Shown here in pieces: positions 21,653 through 31,329 of a stretch of 64,000 nucleotides of DNA. Position 1 is the stretch's first letter. The number at the start of each line of letters is the position of its first letter. This stretch comes from Anaerolineales bacterium (GTDB lineage: Bacteria; Chloroflexota; Anaerolineae; Anaerolineales; UBA4823). The DNA is taken from contig JAFGJM010000004.1 of NCBI GenBank assembly GCA_016929095.1, positions 109,688 through 173,687 of the forward strand, written 5' to 3'. The position numbers and the translations under genes are program-made. The notes beneath the pieces are model-generated. The model saw only the letters and a program-made list of their open reading frames with translations. It made no database searches and had not been told where the DNA came from.

Positions 21653-21910
21653 ATGCAAATAGTAGTGCATGGTGAAATACATGATTGGCTGGGTGTTCAC
21701 CTGAAGGATTTATTAATGAGAAAAGAGTAAGTTTATCTGATGTTTTGGATTTATTCTCTCAACAAGATTGGAATCGGGATTTGTTTGTTATATAAGATAT
21801 CCAGATTGAAATGGTGCCTGAGTTCCTGGTGATCATGGTATCAACAGTGTTGCTATATTGGAAGGCAGATAAAATCTGGGTGATTGATAATCAATATCTA
21901 CAAATTGTAA
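21653..21910 (+). pseudogene. possible frameshifted small ThiS/MoaD-like remnant
   Basis: Broken reading frames give MQIVVHGEIHDWLGVHLKDLL, VSLSDVLDLFSQQDW and GDHGINSVAILEG in different frames; identification tentative. Confidence 0.3.
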
Positions 21911-21922
21911 AAGTTAAAACTC

Positions 21923-22684
21923 ATGGATGAACCAATGACGCGAAAAGTTCAAATAATAGGTGTGTGTAGCAGTCCTCGCCATGCTAACACAGAAATCATG
22001 CTACAGGAAGCTTTAAAAGCTGCTGAAAAAGCATATCCAGAGATTGTCACCAAGATGATTAGTTTGAAAGGTAAAGTTATTAAACCTTGTTTTGATTGTA
22101 AAGCTTGTGAACGCCGAAGGATGTTTGTTCTCGTTGATCAATGTGTGCTTAAAGATGATTGGAAGGATCTTATCCAACCATTGGTGGATCCGGTTCCAAA
22201 TGGAATAATCATGGCTTCTCCGGTATATTTTTCTGATGTTAATGCTCAAATGAGAGCTTTTATGGAACGTTGTACATCATTACTTAAACCTTATTGGTTC
22301 CCAAGCATTTCATTTAACGCCCCGGATTTCTCAAGAACTGCCGCTGGTGCGTTATCGGTTGGATTCCATCGGCATGGAGGTCAAGAAACGGCTATCCTTA
22401 CGATTCTTCGTTTTTGCACGATTCTTGGCATGACGGTTGTTGGAAGTGTGGATCCATTACATGGACCGATTGGGTATCTTGGAGGCGCAGGCTGGGAAGA
22501 TGTTGCTGGTAAACAGGGAAGAGAGGCTGTAAAAGAGGATGCTTGGGGACTTTTTTCAGCTCGCGTATTAGGTCGCAGGGTTGCCCGGACAGCCATTATG
22601 CTTGCTAACGCACCTGCGGTGCCCCAAATAAGTGAACCATTTGTATCACCAATGTCATCATTTAACAACGAAAAGGAAAAATAA
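21923..22684 (+). CDS. flavodoxin/NADPH-dependent FMN reductase family (iron-sulfur flavoprotein-like)
   Basis: QIIGVCSSPRHANTEIMLQEALKAAE ... KPCFDCKACERRR ... GIIMASPVYFSDVNAQMRAFMER. Confidence 0.85.
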   Translation: MDEPMTRKVQIIGVCSSPRHANTEIMLQEALKAAEKAYPEIVTKMISLKGKVIKPCFDCKACERRRMFVLVDQCVLKDDWKDLIQPLVDPVPNGIIMASPVYFSDVNAQMRAFMERCTSLLKPYWFPSISFNAPDFSRTAAGALSVGFHRHGGQETAILTILRFCTILGMTVVGSVDPLHGPIGYLGGAGWEDVAGKQGREAVKEDAWGLFSARVLGRRVARTAIMLANAPAVPQISEPFVSPMSSFNNEKEK

Positions 22685-22812
22685 GTGGATTGGATAAAGC
22701 AAAAATATCTTATTGAAAATCAATTTTTATAAAGGGTTTCTTTTATATGTCATGAAAGGAGAATTGAGTCTTTAAACCTCATCTGATTGAGGTAATAAGA
22801 CTAATAAATGAA

Positions 22813-23916
22813 ATGGTTGATACAAACTTATTATTAATGATTCCAGGTCCTATACAACCAGAACGGGAAGTGATGAAAGTTATGGGCGACCCGGTTAAGG
22901 CACATTATGGATCAGAGTGGACTGAAATATATAATCTCACTATCGAAGCATTAAGAAAGATATTTAATACGCAAGGAGATGTATTTCTAATGGTTGGTTC
23001 TGGATCTTGCGCGTTAGATAGTTGTTTGGGAAGTGCCTTCAGTACGGGTGAAAAAGTCATTGTCGGTGTGAATGGATTTTTTGGTGAAAGGTTAAAGGCG
23101 ATTTCAGATTGTTATGGTTTAAATACCATAATCGTTGAATCTGAGTGGGGGGAACCATTTAAACCAAGTGATTTTGAAAAGGTAATACAAAAGAATCAAG
23201 ATGCAATCGGTGTTTGTGTTGTTCATCTTGAAACTTCGACAACGATTATCAACCCCATAGAGGAGATTGGAAAGATTGTTCGAAAACAAGGCATGTGCTA
23301 TGTAGTTGATGCCGTGTCATCACTGGGTGGCATTCCGTTAAAAATAGATGACTGGAATATTGATTTGTGTGCCAGCGCCTCACAAAAATGTTTGGGTGCG
23401 CCTCCGGGATTAGCCCCTGTGGCTGTTGGTGAAAGGGGTTGGGAATTTATTGATCGGAATAAATCTAAAGGGCATGGTTGGTATACGAATCTTAATATCT
23501 GGCGCAAATTTTCCAAAGAATGGGCTGATTGGCATCCTTTTCCAATTACGATGGCAACCAATAATGTATTGGCTTTAAAAACCAGTCTGGATAGTGTATT
23601 GCAGGAGGGGGTTGAATTGCGCATGGAACGATATCGCCAGCTTGCAATTCGCCTTCGAAATGGATTGCGTGGGCTTGGATTAAATCTCTATACACCAGAC
23701 GAATTGATGTCGCCAGTACTTACAGCATCTTATAGTTATCCGGGTATTCCCGCAAGTGAAGTAATCACCTATTTGGAAGAAAAACACCATATAAAAATTG
23801 CGGGAGGGTTGGGATCATTAAAAAATAAGATAATCCGAATTAGTCACATGGCTCCTACAACATCAGAAGAAGACATAGATCGGGTTCTTTCTGCATTGAA
23901 CCAGTTTAAATCGTAA
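22813..23916 (+). CDS. class V PLP-dependent aminotransferase (alanine/serine-glyoxylate aminotransferase-like)
   Basis: LLLMIPGPIQPEREVMKVM; VVDAVSSLGGIPLKIDDWNIDLCASASQKCLGAPPGLAPVAVG with the PLP lysine. Confidence 0.88.
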   Translation: MVDTNLLLMIPGPIQPEREVMKVMGDPVKAHYGSEWTEIYNLTIEALRKIFNTQGDVFLMVGSGSCALDSCLGSAFSTGEKVIVGVNGFFGERLKAISDCYGLNTIIVESEWGEPFKPSDFEKVIQKNQDAIGVCVVHLETSTTIINPIEEIGKIVRKQGMCYVVDAVSSLGGIPLKIDDWNIDLCASASQKCLGAPPGLAPVAVGERGWEFIDRNKSKGHGWYTNLNIWRKFSKEWADWHPFPITMATNNVLALKTSLDSVLQEGVELRMERYRQLAIRLRNGLRGLGLNLYTPDELMSPVLTASYSYPGIPASEVITYLEEKHHIKIAGGLGSLKNKIIRISHMAPTTSEEDIDRVLSALNQFKS

Positions 23917-23941
23917 TCATTTATCTTTTTGGAGGTGCTTA

Positions 23942-24709
23942 ATGAAAGAAAAATCATTGCAAGGAAAGATCGCGCTGGTAACAGGTTCGTATCGCAATTT
24001 AGGATTAGTCACTGCTGAAACCCTTGCCAGCTATGGTGCCTCGATTGTATTAAATGACATTGATCATCCCGATTTAGAAGAAATAGGAAAACAGGCACTT
24101 GAAAGAATTAATGGTATGGGTGTTCAGGCAATTGCTATTCCTGCTGATATGTCTAAGAGCGATCAGGTTAGAGCTATGTGCCATTCGGCTATTCAACACT
24201 TTGGAAAAGTGGATATTCTTGTTAATAACGCTGGTCCGTTCAATATGGATCCGTATTTATCTTTGAGGGAAGAAATTTATGACTTGGTAATGGATGTAAA
24301 CCTGAAAGCGATTTATTTGACTTCTCAGGAAATTATCCCGATTATGAAATCTCACGGCTGGGGAAGGATTGTGAATATGTCGGCTGGATCGGCTTATGTG
24401 CGCGATCATAGCGTTTATGGGTTGGCGAAATATGGAGTCCAGTTTATTACGGAGGAACTTGCCCTTGAAGCAGGTCCGGAGGTAACCGTTAACGCTATAG
24501 CGCCCGGGCAAATTTATGAGAGTTTACCAGATATCAATAAACTCGATCCCACATTTGGTGAACGTTATACTGCCAAATCCCCATTAAGAACCCTGGTAAC
24601 CCGCAAGGAGGTTGCTGCATTAATTGCGAGTATATGCACCCCTGCATACGATAAAGTGACTGGATCAATCTTTAAAATTGATGCTGGAGCAGAAATTTGG
24701 CGTTTTTAA
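23942..24709 (+). CDS. SDR-family oxidoreductase
   Basis: GKIALVTGSYRNLG, LVNNAGPF, S..Y...K (SAGSAYVRDHSVYGLAKYG). Confidence 0.88.
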   Translation: MKEKSLQGKIALVTGSYRNLGLVTAETLASYGASIVLNDIDHPDLEEIGKQALERINGMGVQAIAIPADMSKSDQVRAMCHSAIQHFGKVDILVNNAGPFNMDPYLSLREEIYDLVMDVNLKAIYLTSQEIIPIMKSHGWGRIVNMSAGSAYVRDHSVYGLAKYGVQFITEELALEAGPEVTVNAIAPGQIYESLPDINKLDPTFGERYTAKSPLRTLVTRKEVAALIASICTPAYDKVTGSIFKIDAGAEIWRF

Positions 24710-24719
24710 ATTGTTATAA

Positions 24720-24770
24720 GTCGCTATGCCGGGCAGAAAAACACCCGCATTATCCATGGAAGAAAATAAC
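24720..24770 (-). repeat. ~50-bp dispersed repeat, copy 1
   Basis: Minus strand GTTATTTTCTTCCATGGATAATGCGGGTGTTTTTCTGCCCGGCATAGCGAC aligns with 62632-62680 and 62797-62846 on the plus strand. Confidence 0.55.
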
Positions 24771-24782
24771 GCTTCATCGATG

Positions 24783-24830
24783 GCTTCGACAAGCTCAGCT
24801 ACCGATCCGTGGCCTGAGCCTGTCGAAGGC
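24783..24830. repeat. REP-like palindrome
   Basis: GCTTCGACAAGCTCAG ... CTGAGCCTGTCGAAGGC imperfect inverted repeat, a common interspersed palindrome type. Confidence 0.75.
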
Positions 24831-24913
24831 AGCAAAGGTTTATGGTTATTTTCATACTAGAAAATGATTCTAATTGAAATCTCGAGTAAATTATTCAGTG
24901 TGCTGTATTGCAA

Positions 24914-25561
24914 ATGGAGATTATTATGGACATTATTGAGATTACCGGAAAACATCGTCTTCTTACGGCAATTGAGTTACAGGATTTAAATAAAACTGTT
25001 CCACTAGGTCAAGCTCTGTTGGATGGTGGAATTTCTGTTGCAGAAATCACTTTTCGAACTGAGATTGCTGCTAAAGCTGTAAATAAGATGATACAAAGCT
25101 TTCCTAATATGATTATTGGCGCCGGGTCAATCATTCATGTTCACCAAGCAGAAGAAGCGATTACCGCAGGAGCAAAATTCATCGTTGCAGCCGGTTTTAA
25201 TCCTGTATTGGTAGATTGGTGTATAGATAAGCAAATACCTATCTTACCCGGAGTTGCAACAGCTTCCGAGATAACTATGGGGGTTGTGCGCGGGATTAAT
25301 GTGTTAAAGTTTTTCCCAGCCGAAGTTATGGGCGGAATCCATGGTTTGAAAGCTTTATCAGCACCATTCCCAGGAATAAAATTTATCCCGATGGGGGGTA
25401 TCTCTGCTAATAACCTCGAAAACTATATTCGATTACCCTTTATTCATGCAATCGGTGGCACGTGGATGGTCAATAAAAAATTGATCGAAGAAGGAAATTT
25501 TTCAGAAATCAGCCGTCTCACTCGTGAAGCATTAGCAATTATTAAAGAAGTCAGAGGGTAA
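24914..25561 (+). CDS. 2-dehydro-3-deoxy-phosphogluconate (KDPG) aldolase family
   Basis: DGGISVAEITFRTEIAAKAV, GAGSIIHVHQAEEAITAGAKFIVAAGFNP, VLKFFPAEVMGGIHGLKALSAPFPGIKFIPMGGI. Confidence 0.9.
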   Translation: MEIIMDIIEITGKHRLLTAIELQDLNKTVPLGQALLDGGISVAEITFRTEIAAKAVNKMIQSFPNMIIGAGSIIHVHQAEEAITAGAKFIVAAGFNPVLVDWCIDKQIPILPGVATASEITMGVVRGINVLKFFPAEVMGGIHGLKALSAPFPGIKFIPMGGISANNLENYIRLPFIHAIGGTWMVNKKLIEEGNFSEISRLTREALAIIKEVRG

Positions 25562-25563
25562 AT

Positions 25564-26619
25564 ATGGGCAACAAAAATCATCGTATCATTACATTAGGTG
25601 AAACCATGCTTAGATTGAAATCCCCAGGATTTGAGCGGTTTCTGCAATCTGGTATTTTCGAAGCTACCTTTGCTGGTGGTGAGGCAAATGTGGCTGTATC
25701 GCTAGCGAACTTTGGAATGGATGTGGCTTATATAACTGCATTACCCAACAATCCCATTGCCGATGCATGTATTACCTTTTTGCGAGGGTTGGGTGTGGAT
25801 ACCAGTTTTATCATTCGTTATGGGGAACGGATGGGGATCTATTATTTGGAAGCGGGAGCCAATCAGCGACCGTCTCGCGTAATCTATGATCGAGCGAATT
25901 CTTCAATAGCCGACATAGGTCCTGAGCAATTTGATTGGGAAAAAATATTTAGTGGCTCTTATTGGTTCCATATAACGGGAATCACACCGGCGATTAGTGA
26001 AAAAGCGGCAGAAACATCACTTGCTGCAGTCCAACAGGCTAAGAAACATGGATTAATTGTCTCTTGTGATTATAACTATCGCAAAAATTTATGGAAGTAT
26101 GGTAAGAAACCTGTTGAAATTATGAGTGAATTGGTGAAGTATGTAGATATCGGTATCGCTAATGAAGAGGATTGCCAACTTGCTTTAAATATTAAAGTAG
26201 ATGAGAAATCTTGGGAACAGGAAATTGAAACTGGGAAATTAAATATTGAAAAATATCGAGAACTTTGTGAAACGGTCTTGGATAAATATCCCAATCTAAA
26301 GATGCAAGCAATCACATTGCGTCATAGTTTCAATGCAAATCATAATGGGTGGTCCGGATGTTTGCATGATCGAAAATATTTTTATAATGGACCGTATTTT
26401 GATATTCCATATATTATTGATCGTGTTGGGTCGGGTGACTCTTTTGCTGCTGGTTTGATATATAGTTTAATAAAAAAGACAGATTTTAAAGATGCCTTAG
26501 ATTTTGCAGTAAGTACATCTTGCTTAAAGCATTCAATATATGGAGATTTTAACCGTGTATCTGTGGATGAAGTTAAGAGGTTGATGAAAGGAGATTCTTC
26601 TGGTCGTGTACAACGGTGA
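25564..26619 (+). CDS. PfkB-family sugar kinase, 2-keto-3-deoxygluconate kinase-like
   Basis: GETMLRLKSPG, FAGGEANVAVSLANFG, DRVGSGDSFAAGLIYSL. Confidence 0.88.
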   Translation: MGNKNHRIITLGETMLRLKSPGFERFLQSGIFEATFAGGEANVAVSLANFGMDVAYITALPNNPIADACITFLRGLGVDTSFIIRYGERMGIYYLEAGANQRPSRVIYDRANSSIADIGPEQFDWEKIFSGSYWFHITGITPAISEKAAETSLAAVQQAKKHGLIVSCDYNYRKNLWKYGKKPVEIMSELVKYVDIGIANEEDCQLALNIKVDEKSWEQEIETGKLNIEKYRELCETVLDKYPNLKMQAITLRHSFNANHNGWSGCLHDRKYFYNGPYFDIPYIIDRVGSGDSFAAGLIYSLIKKTDFKDALDFAVSTSCLKHSIYGDFNRVSVDEVKRLMKGDSSGRVQR

Positions 26620-26788
26620 ATTTATTTAATCGTTTATTGTATTAGATTACAAGTAGTTAGAGGAAATTAAGGATCCATAATTGGGTGATTGGGTGGTTGT
26701 CCAGATTGTTAGTATAAAGATATTATGTCGGAGAACAGGTATTTTCCTATTTTGTATCTGACAAATACAATGTTTTCACCCAATAAAT

Positions 26789-26990
26789 GGCGCCCCCGGC
26801 GCGAATCGAACGCGCAACCGTCCGACCCGAAGAAGTAGAACAAGCGTTCTATACCGTATATATAGCCTATTGAGTCTACAGAGTCCTATATATGGGGGGT
26901 ATTTTGTATATTTTATCTATATTTTCCGTGCTTTGGTACCCCATTTGCGCCACTTCTGCACCGGGCATGATGGGAGGGGAGGCAGCTCTG
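26789..26990 (-). repeat. tRNA-Arg 3'-half plus iteron repeat, copy B (att-like)
   Basis: Minus strand CTTCGGGTCGGACGGTTGCGCGTTCGATTCGCGCCGGGGGCGCC; adjacent ~155 bp nearly identical in layout to copy C. Confidence 0.88.
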
Positions 26991-27094
26991 TTTTTTCATA
27001 GCAATGGGGAGATCAAAATTTGTTGTCTCGTTAGAGAGATATTAATCTAGTGAAGTATTAATATCAATCCACGGAGGTAATAGATATGGTGGAT

Positions 27095-27790
27095 AGTTGG
27101 TGTAACATAATTTTTGTTAACTCTGGACTTTAACAGAAATCGAGAGTCAGAAGTATCCTTAAGGTATCACGACCTAAAAAGGAGAACATAATAACTCACC
27201 AAAGAGATTACACTTTTTCAGCCGATCTTGCAGAAGAATTACTGTCAAGCGGTTTAGATGGATTACTGGATTTGATGCGCATTATTGTCAATTCTGCCTT
27301 GCTAAGTGAGAGAGAAGCATCTTCAAGTAGATGAGTATCAATGACAAGGATATGCCGATGGGTGTAATTTAAATACGGTCAAAACCAGATTGGGCAAGAC
27401 CTTGTTTACTGTGTCTCAAGTGAGAGAAAGTGATTTCTATCCATCTGCCCTTGATAAAGGCTTAAGAAGTTAGCGAACATTGACCATGTTCCTGGCAGTA
27501 ATGAATATACAAGGGATATCCACAAACAAGATCAAAGCGTTCACTGAAAAATTGTGTGAAGTGAGTGTGTCCGCCATGCAAGTCAGCCGAGCTATGGTCT
27601 AATTATGTGCGGCGCTTCAAGAGTGGCATAAATGACCTCTGGGAGAAATCAGATTTCTTTTCTTGGATGCCTGGTAGGAGAAGTAAATCCGCAGATTAAT
27701 TCGTGTGGTTGGCGTCTTTCCCATTAAAGCTTCTTGTCTTCGCTTGATCTCTACAATACTGATGGAAATCAATGAACATTGGTAAATTGG
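27095..27790 (+). mobile_element. decayed IS256/Mutator-type insertion sequence, left end plus 5' part of transposase
   Basis: Starts AGTTGGTGTAACATAA; conceptual translation with stops gives TRLGKTLFTVSQVRESDFYPSALDKGLRS*RTLTMFLAVMNIQGISTNKIKAFTEKLCEVSVSAMQVSRA...PLGEIRFLFLDAW, which matches the IS256 transposase pattern; left 87 bp repeated at 63914. Confidence 0.82.
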
Positions 27791-28002
27791 AAAAAGATAT
27801 TGTTTCAGTAAGTTACTAATTTATTAAGGTGCGATTTGGAATTTTTGACTCATTTTACAGAAAAACGGTTGCGGGATTTTAGAGTAAACATAGTTTCACT
27901 TTTTGTTTTTCCTTTTTCCATTAAGTTATGATAATTCCCAATAATGAAATGGGCAGATTGAAGGATTCATAAACAACCTGATTTATCTTCCAAAATATAT
28001 AC

Positions 28003-29481
28003 TTAGAATTTTCGAGTCCATTCTTTTGGCCAACGCTCGATGACTACTTTCTCCTGTGTAAAAAATTCAACGGCATCCCTGCCTTGTCCGTGCAATACAC
28101 CAAAAAAGCTTTCTTTCCAACCGCTAAAAGGGAAAAATGCCATGGGCGCGGCAACACCAATATTCACACCGATATTCCCGGCTTCTGTTTCGTAGCGGAA
28201 TTTTCTGGCAGATTCGCCATTACTTGTGAATATGCAGGCCATATTTCCGTACTCATGATTGTTGATGAGTGATATCGCCTCTTCAATATCAATGACGTGT
28301 GTCATGCCCAATACAGGTCCGAAAATTTCTGTTTTAAAAACGAATCCATCGGTTGGAACATTTCCTAATAAGGTTGGTCCAATGAAATTACCTTGCTCGT
28401 AGCCTTCAACGACTGTCCCCCTGCCATCTACCAAAATCTTTGCCCCTTCTTTAGAACCCTGCTCGATGATATTTTCAATTCTTTCCTTACTTTGGGGTGT
28501 GATGACTGGACCCATCTCCACATCAGGATTTAACCCATACCCCACCACTCTTTTAGCGGCATTATCACAAATCATATCCGGGAACCAATCTCTCGCTTCT
28601 CCCACGGTCAAGACCAGAGACGTAGCCAAACAACGCTGCCCGGCGCTTCCAAAAGCACTATCCGCAATAACCCGGGTTGTCATTTCTCTGTCTGCATCAG
28701 GCATAACGATGGACAAATTTTTAGCCCCCCCCTGACATTGCGCTCGTTTCCCATTGGCGGCGGCTCTGGAATATATATATTTTGCTATGGGGGTTGACCC
28801 AACCATGCTGATCGCTTTAATATAAGGATGGTCCAATATGGCGTCCACTGCGACCTTGGCGCCATTAACCAAATTTATGACGCCCTCCGGGAAACCAACC
28901 TGCTCGATGAGCTTGAAAACCTTTTGCATGGTCAGGGGAACCCTTTCCGAGGGCTTTACGATATACGTATTTCCACATGCTAATGCGTAGGGCATGAACC
29001 AGAAGGGAATCATTCCCGGGAAATTAAAGGGGGCAATGACGGATGCCACACCGACTGGCTGACGTATCATAAATTCATCAATGCCTGAGGCGATGTCTTC
29101 TGAAAAATACCCTTGTAATAAAATGGGTATCCCGCAAGCCACCTCGATATTTTCTATGGCTCGTTTTATTTCACCACGCGCCTCATCGAATGTTTTTCCG
29201 CATTCCATAGTGATCGTGCGTGCCAAATTGTCAAAATTGGCTTCCATTAAACTTTTTAACTTAAAAAGATATTGCACCCGCTCGGTTGGCGGTATCCTTC
29301 TCCATTCGTGATACGCTTTATAAGCCGCTTGTGAAGCGGCTTCAATATCATTGATGGTAGATAAAGGCACTTTCCCCAATATCTCTTGTGTTGCTGGGTT
29401 TACTACATTCAAGTATTCTAATGTTTCTGAATTTCGCCATTCTCCATTTATGAAATTCATTATATTATTGTCATCATCCAT
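28003..29481 (-). CDS. mmsA: CoA-acylating methylmalonate-semialdehyde dehydrogenase family
   Basis: [43 protein letters not shown] region with catalytic Cys (GSAGQRC); [35 protein letters not shown]. Confidence 0.9.
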   Translation of the reverse strand: MDDDNNIMNFINGEWRNSETLEYLNVVNPATQEILGKVPLSTINDIEAASQAAYKAYHEWRRIPPTERVQYLFKLKSLMEANFDNLARTITMECGKTFDEARGEIKRAIENIEVACGIPILLQGYFSEDIASGIDEFMIRQPVGVASVIAPFNFPGMIPFWFMPYALACGNTYIVKPSERVPLTMQKVFKLIEQVGFPEGVINLVNGAKVAVDAILDHPYIKAISMVGSTPIAKYIYSRAAANGKRAQCQGGAKNLSIVMPDADREMTTRVIADSAFGSAGQRCLATSLVLTVGEARDWFPDMICDNAAKRVVGYGLNPDVEMGPVITPQSKERIENIIEQGSKEGAKILVDGRGTVVEGYEQGNFIGPTLLGNVPTDGFVFKTEIFGPVLGMTHVIDIEEAISLINNHEYGNMACIFTSNGESARKFRYETEAGNIGVNIGVAAPMAFFPFSGWKESFFGVLHGQGRDAVEFFTQEKVVIERWPKEWTRKF

Positions 29482-29566
29482 GTTGTATTCCTTTGATATA
29501 TTATCTTTCTACCGATACAGTTACCGGGGGAAGAATTGGATTATCGGAGACCGCAGCGCTCCCTGG

Positions 29567-30646
29567 CTACTTGACTTCCTCCGGTCGGACTTCTTTTCCG
29601 TTGGTTGCCGATTGCAGGGCTGCCAGCGTGAATTGCAGTACGGCCTTGCCGGTTGAGCCGTCGAGACGAGGTTGTTCTCCTGATTTTAATTTTTCGATGC
29701 AGTCTTGTGTAGCCGCGATGAAGCTGTCATGCCATTCCACCCCTTCGACCGGTATGGCGCTTGTCTTGCCGTCTTTGAAAAGCATCAGCTCCGGCAAATC
29801 TATGGTTTTGGCGGTATAACGGTTGACGAACAGGATGCCTTTCTCGCCGACGATTTCGATGCGGTCATCGTCACCGTAGTATTGCGAATAAATGCGCATA
29901 TCGGGGGTGTACTCGATGTCCAGCAGACCATAGCGGCTGGGCGCTTTATACTGGAATATGATGGTAGCCGGCGCGTCGATGGTAGCCATCCCCTCGCCTT
30001 GTGGAACGGGGGTTTTCTCGATCCAGGCGTAGACCCGCTCCACCAGGCCTCCCAGGAAATAGGCTACCGAGAACAGGTGGTAGCCATGATCGAAGACCAA
30101 TGGCCCACCACCGCATAGTTTTTCGTCGTAGCGCCATTGCCAGGCTGAAAGCGGCACCTCCCAGGCGGTGTCGGCTGTGCCGGTCGAGACGTGTAGCCGC
30201 ACGGTGCGCACGTCACCGATCTCACCGGCTTCGATGATCTGTTTCGCGCGGACGGCTGGAGCGTAATAGACGAAGTTTTCGAACACTCGCAGCATAACGC
30301 CGGCTTTATCGGCTGCCGCGATCATCCGGTCCGCTTCGTCGGCGGAGAGCGCCATCGGCTTTTGTACGGAGATGTGCTTGCCTGCCTGGGCTGCCTGCAC
30401 CGTCATAGGGCAATGCAAGTGATGGGGGGTGAGCAATTCCACCAGGTCGACCTGTTTGTCTTCCAACACTTGCTGGTAATCGTTATATACCTTCTCTACC
30501 CCCCATTCCGTGGCTTTCTTTTTAGCGAGTCCCTGGTTGGTGTCGCAGACCGCCACAATTTTGGCATCCTGGCGACCGCGATAGCCCATCTGGTGTAAGT
30601 CTGAGATGCGGCCACAACCGACAATGGCAACACGTATTGGGTTCAT
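29567..30646 (-). CDS. Gfo/Idh/MocA-family oxidoreductase
   Basis: RVAIVGCGRISDLHQMGYRGRQDAKIVAVCD; GKHISVQKPMALSADEADRMI; start chosen at MNPIRV (ORF extends to 30691). Confidence 0.9.
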   Translation of the reverse strand: MNPIRVAIVGCGRISDLHQMGYRGRQDAKIVAVCDTNQGLAKKKATEWGVEKVYNDYQQVLEDKQVDLVELLTPHHLHCPMTVQAAQAGKHISVQKPMALSADEADRMIAAADKAGVMLRVFENFVYYAPAVRAKQIIEAGEIGDVRTVRLHVSTGTADTAWEVPLSAWQWRYDEKLCGGGPLVFDHGYHLFSVAYFLGGLVERVYAWIEKTPVPQGEGMATIDAPATIIFQYKAPSRYGLLDIEYTPDMRIYSQYYGDDDRIEIVGEKGILFVNRYTAKTIDLPELMLFKDGKTSAIPVEGVEWHDSFIAATQDCIEKLKSGEQPRLDGSTGKAVLQFTLAALQSATNGKEVRPEEVK

Positions 30647-30687
30647 TGTTATATCTCCAATATTCCGGTTCCTGGAATTGTTCGTTT

Positions 30688-31314
30688 TCAAGCGAGCTTA
30701 TCCAGAGATGCTTGCATGTCTGGGAAACCCCTGGCGGCTTCCTCCAGTACGGGACGGAAAGCCGTGTAGGTTATAGCCGGGTGATACACCTCTTCGGGAA
30801 GGCGAAGCAAGATTTCCGCCATCTTCAGGTGGGTCGCCTGCGAGACCTGAGCCAATAACTCTCGCCCCCGACGCTGGGGTTCGGCGCGTTGGGTTGGATA
30901 GCCGGCGCCTGCCTGTGGCGTGAAGAGGTTTTCGAAGATCTGGCGCAGGTTGACCTCACCCGCCCAGCCATAACCCTGGTTCAGTGGAAGCGAGACGCAG
31001 TTCCCGGCGTTGATGCGTGCGAACAGGAAAGCATCCAGCGGGGTCAACAAGTGGCCGCAGAACACGCCCGGATATTGCATGACGGCGTTCAGGAAGCCCT
31101 GGCCTGTACCGCATCCACCGACGACGAAATCCACCGCTTTCAAGTTCAGCAGCAGCGCCGACATTAAGCCGGTGTGGATGTACAACAAGCCGGGAGTATC
31201 GTTGCGAGAGGTATTTCCCAGGTTAAAGATTTGGTGCCCCCAGCCCTCAAGAGCGCTCAAGATATCGGCATTCTTGTCGGCGGCGCTGATTTCATTGATG
31301 ATTGCTATTTTCAT
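30688..31314 (-). CDS. RpiB/LacA/LacB-family sugar-phosphate isomerase
   Basis: MKIAIINEISAADKNADILSALEGWGHQIFNLG; VDFVVGGCGTGQGFLNAVMQYPGVFCG. Confidence 0.82.
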   Translation of the reverse strand: MKIAIINEISAADKNADILSALEGWGHQIFNLGNTSRNDTPGLLYIHTGLMSALLLNLKAVDFVVGGCGTGQGFLNAVMQYPGVFCGHLLTPLDAFLFARINAGNCVSLPLNQGYGWAGEVNLRQIFENLFTPQAGAGYPTQRAEPQRRGRELLAQVSQATHLKMAEILLRLPEEVYHPAITYTAFRPVLEEAARGFPDMQASLDKLA

Positions 31315-31329
31315 GATTCACTTCCTCGT

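Noticed and set aside
26832-26990. Repeat flank as the 3' end of an integrase gene reading toward the tRNA half
   Set aside because: A frame can be read on the minus strand (...AEVVQMGYQSMENIDKIYKIPPI) but copy A differs by loss of an 11-bp unit, breaking the frame, and no integrase motifs occur upstream in any copy.
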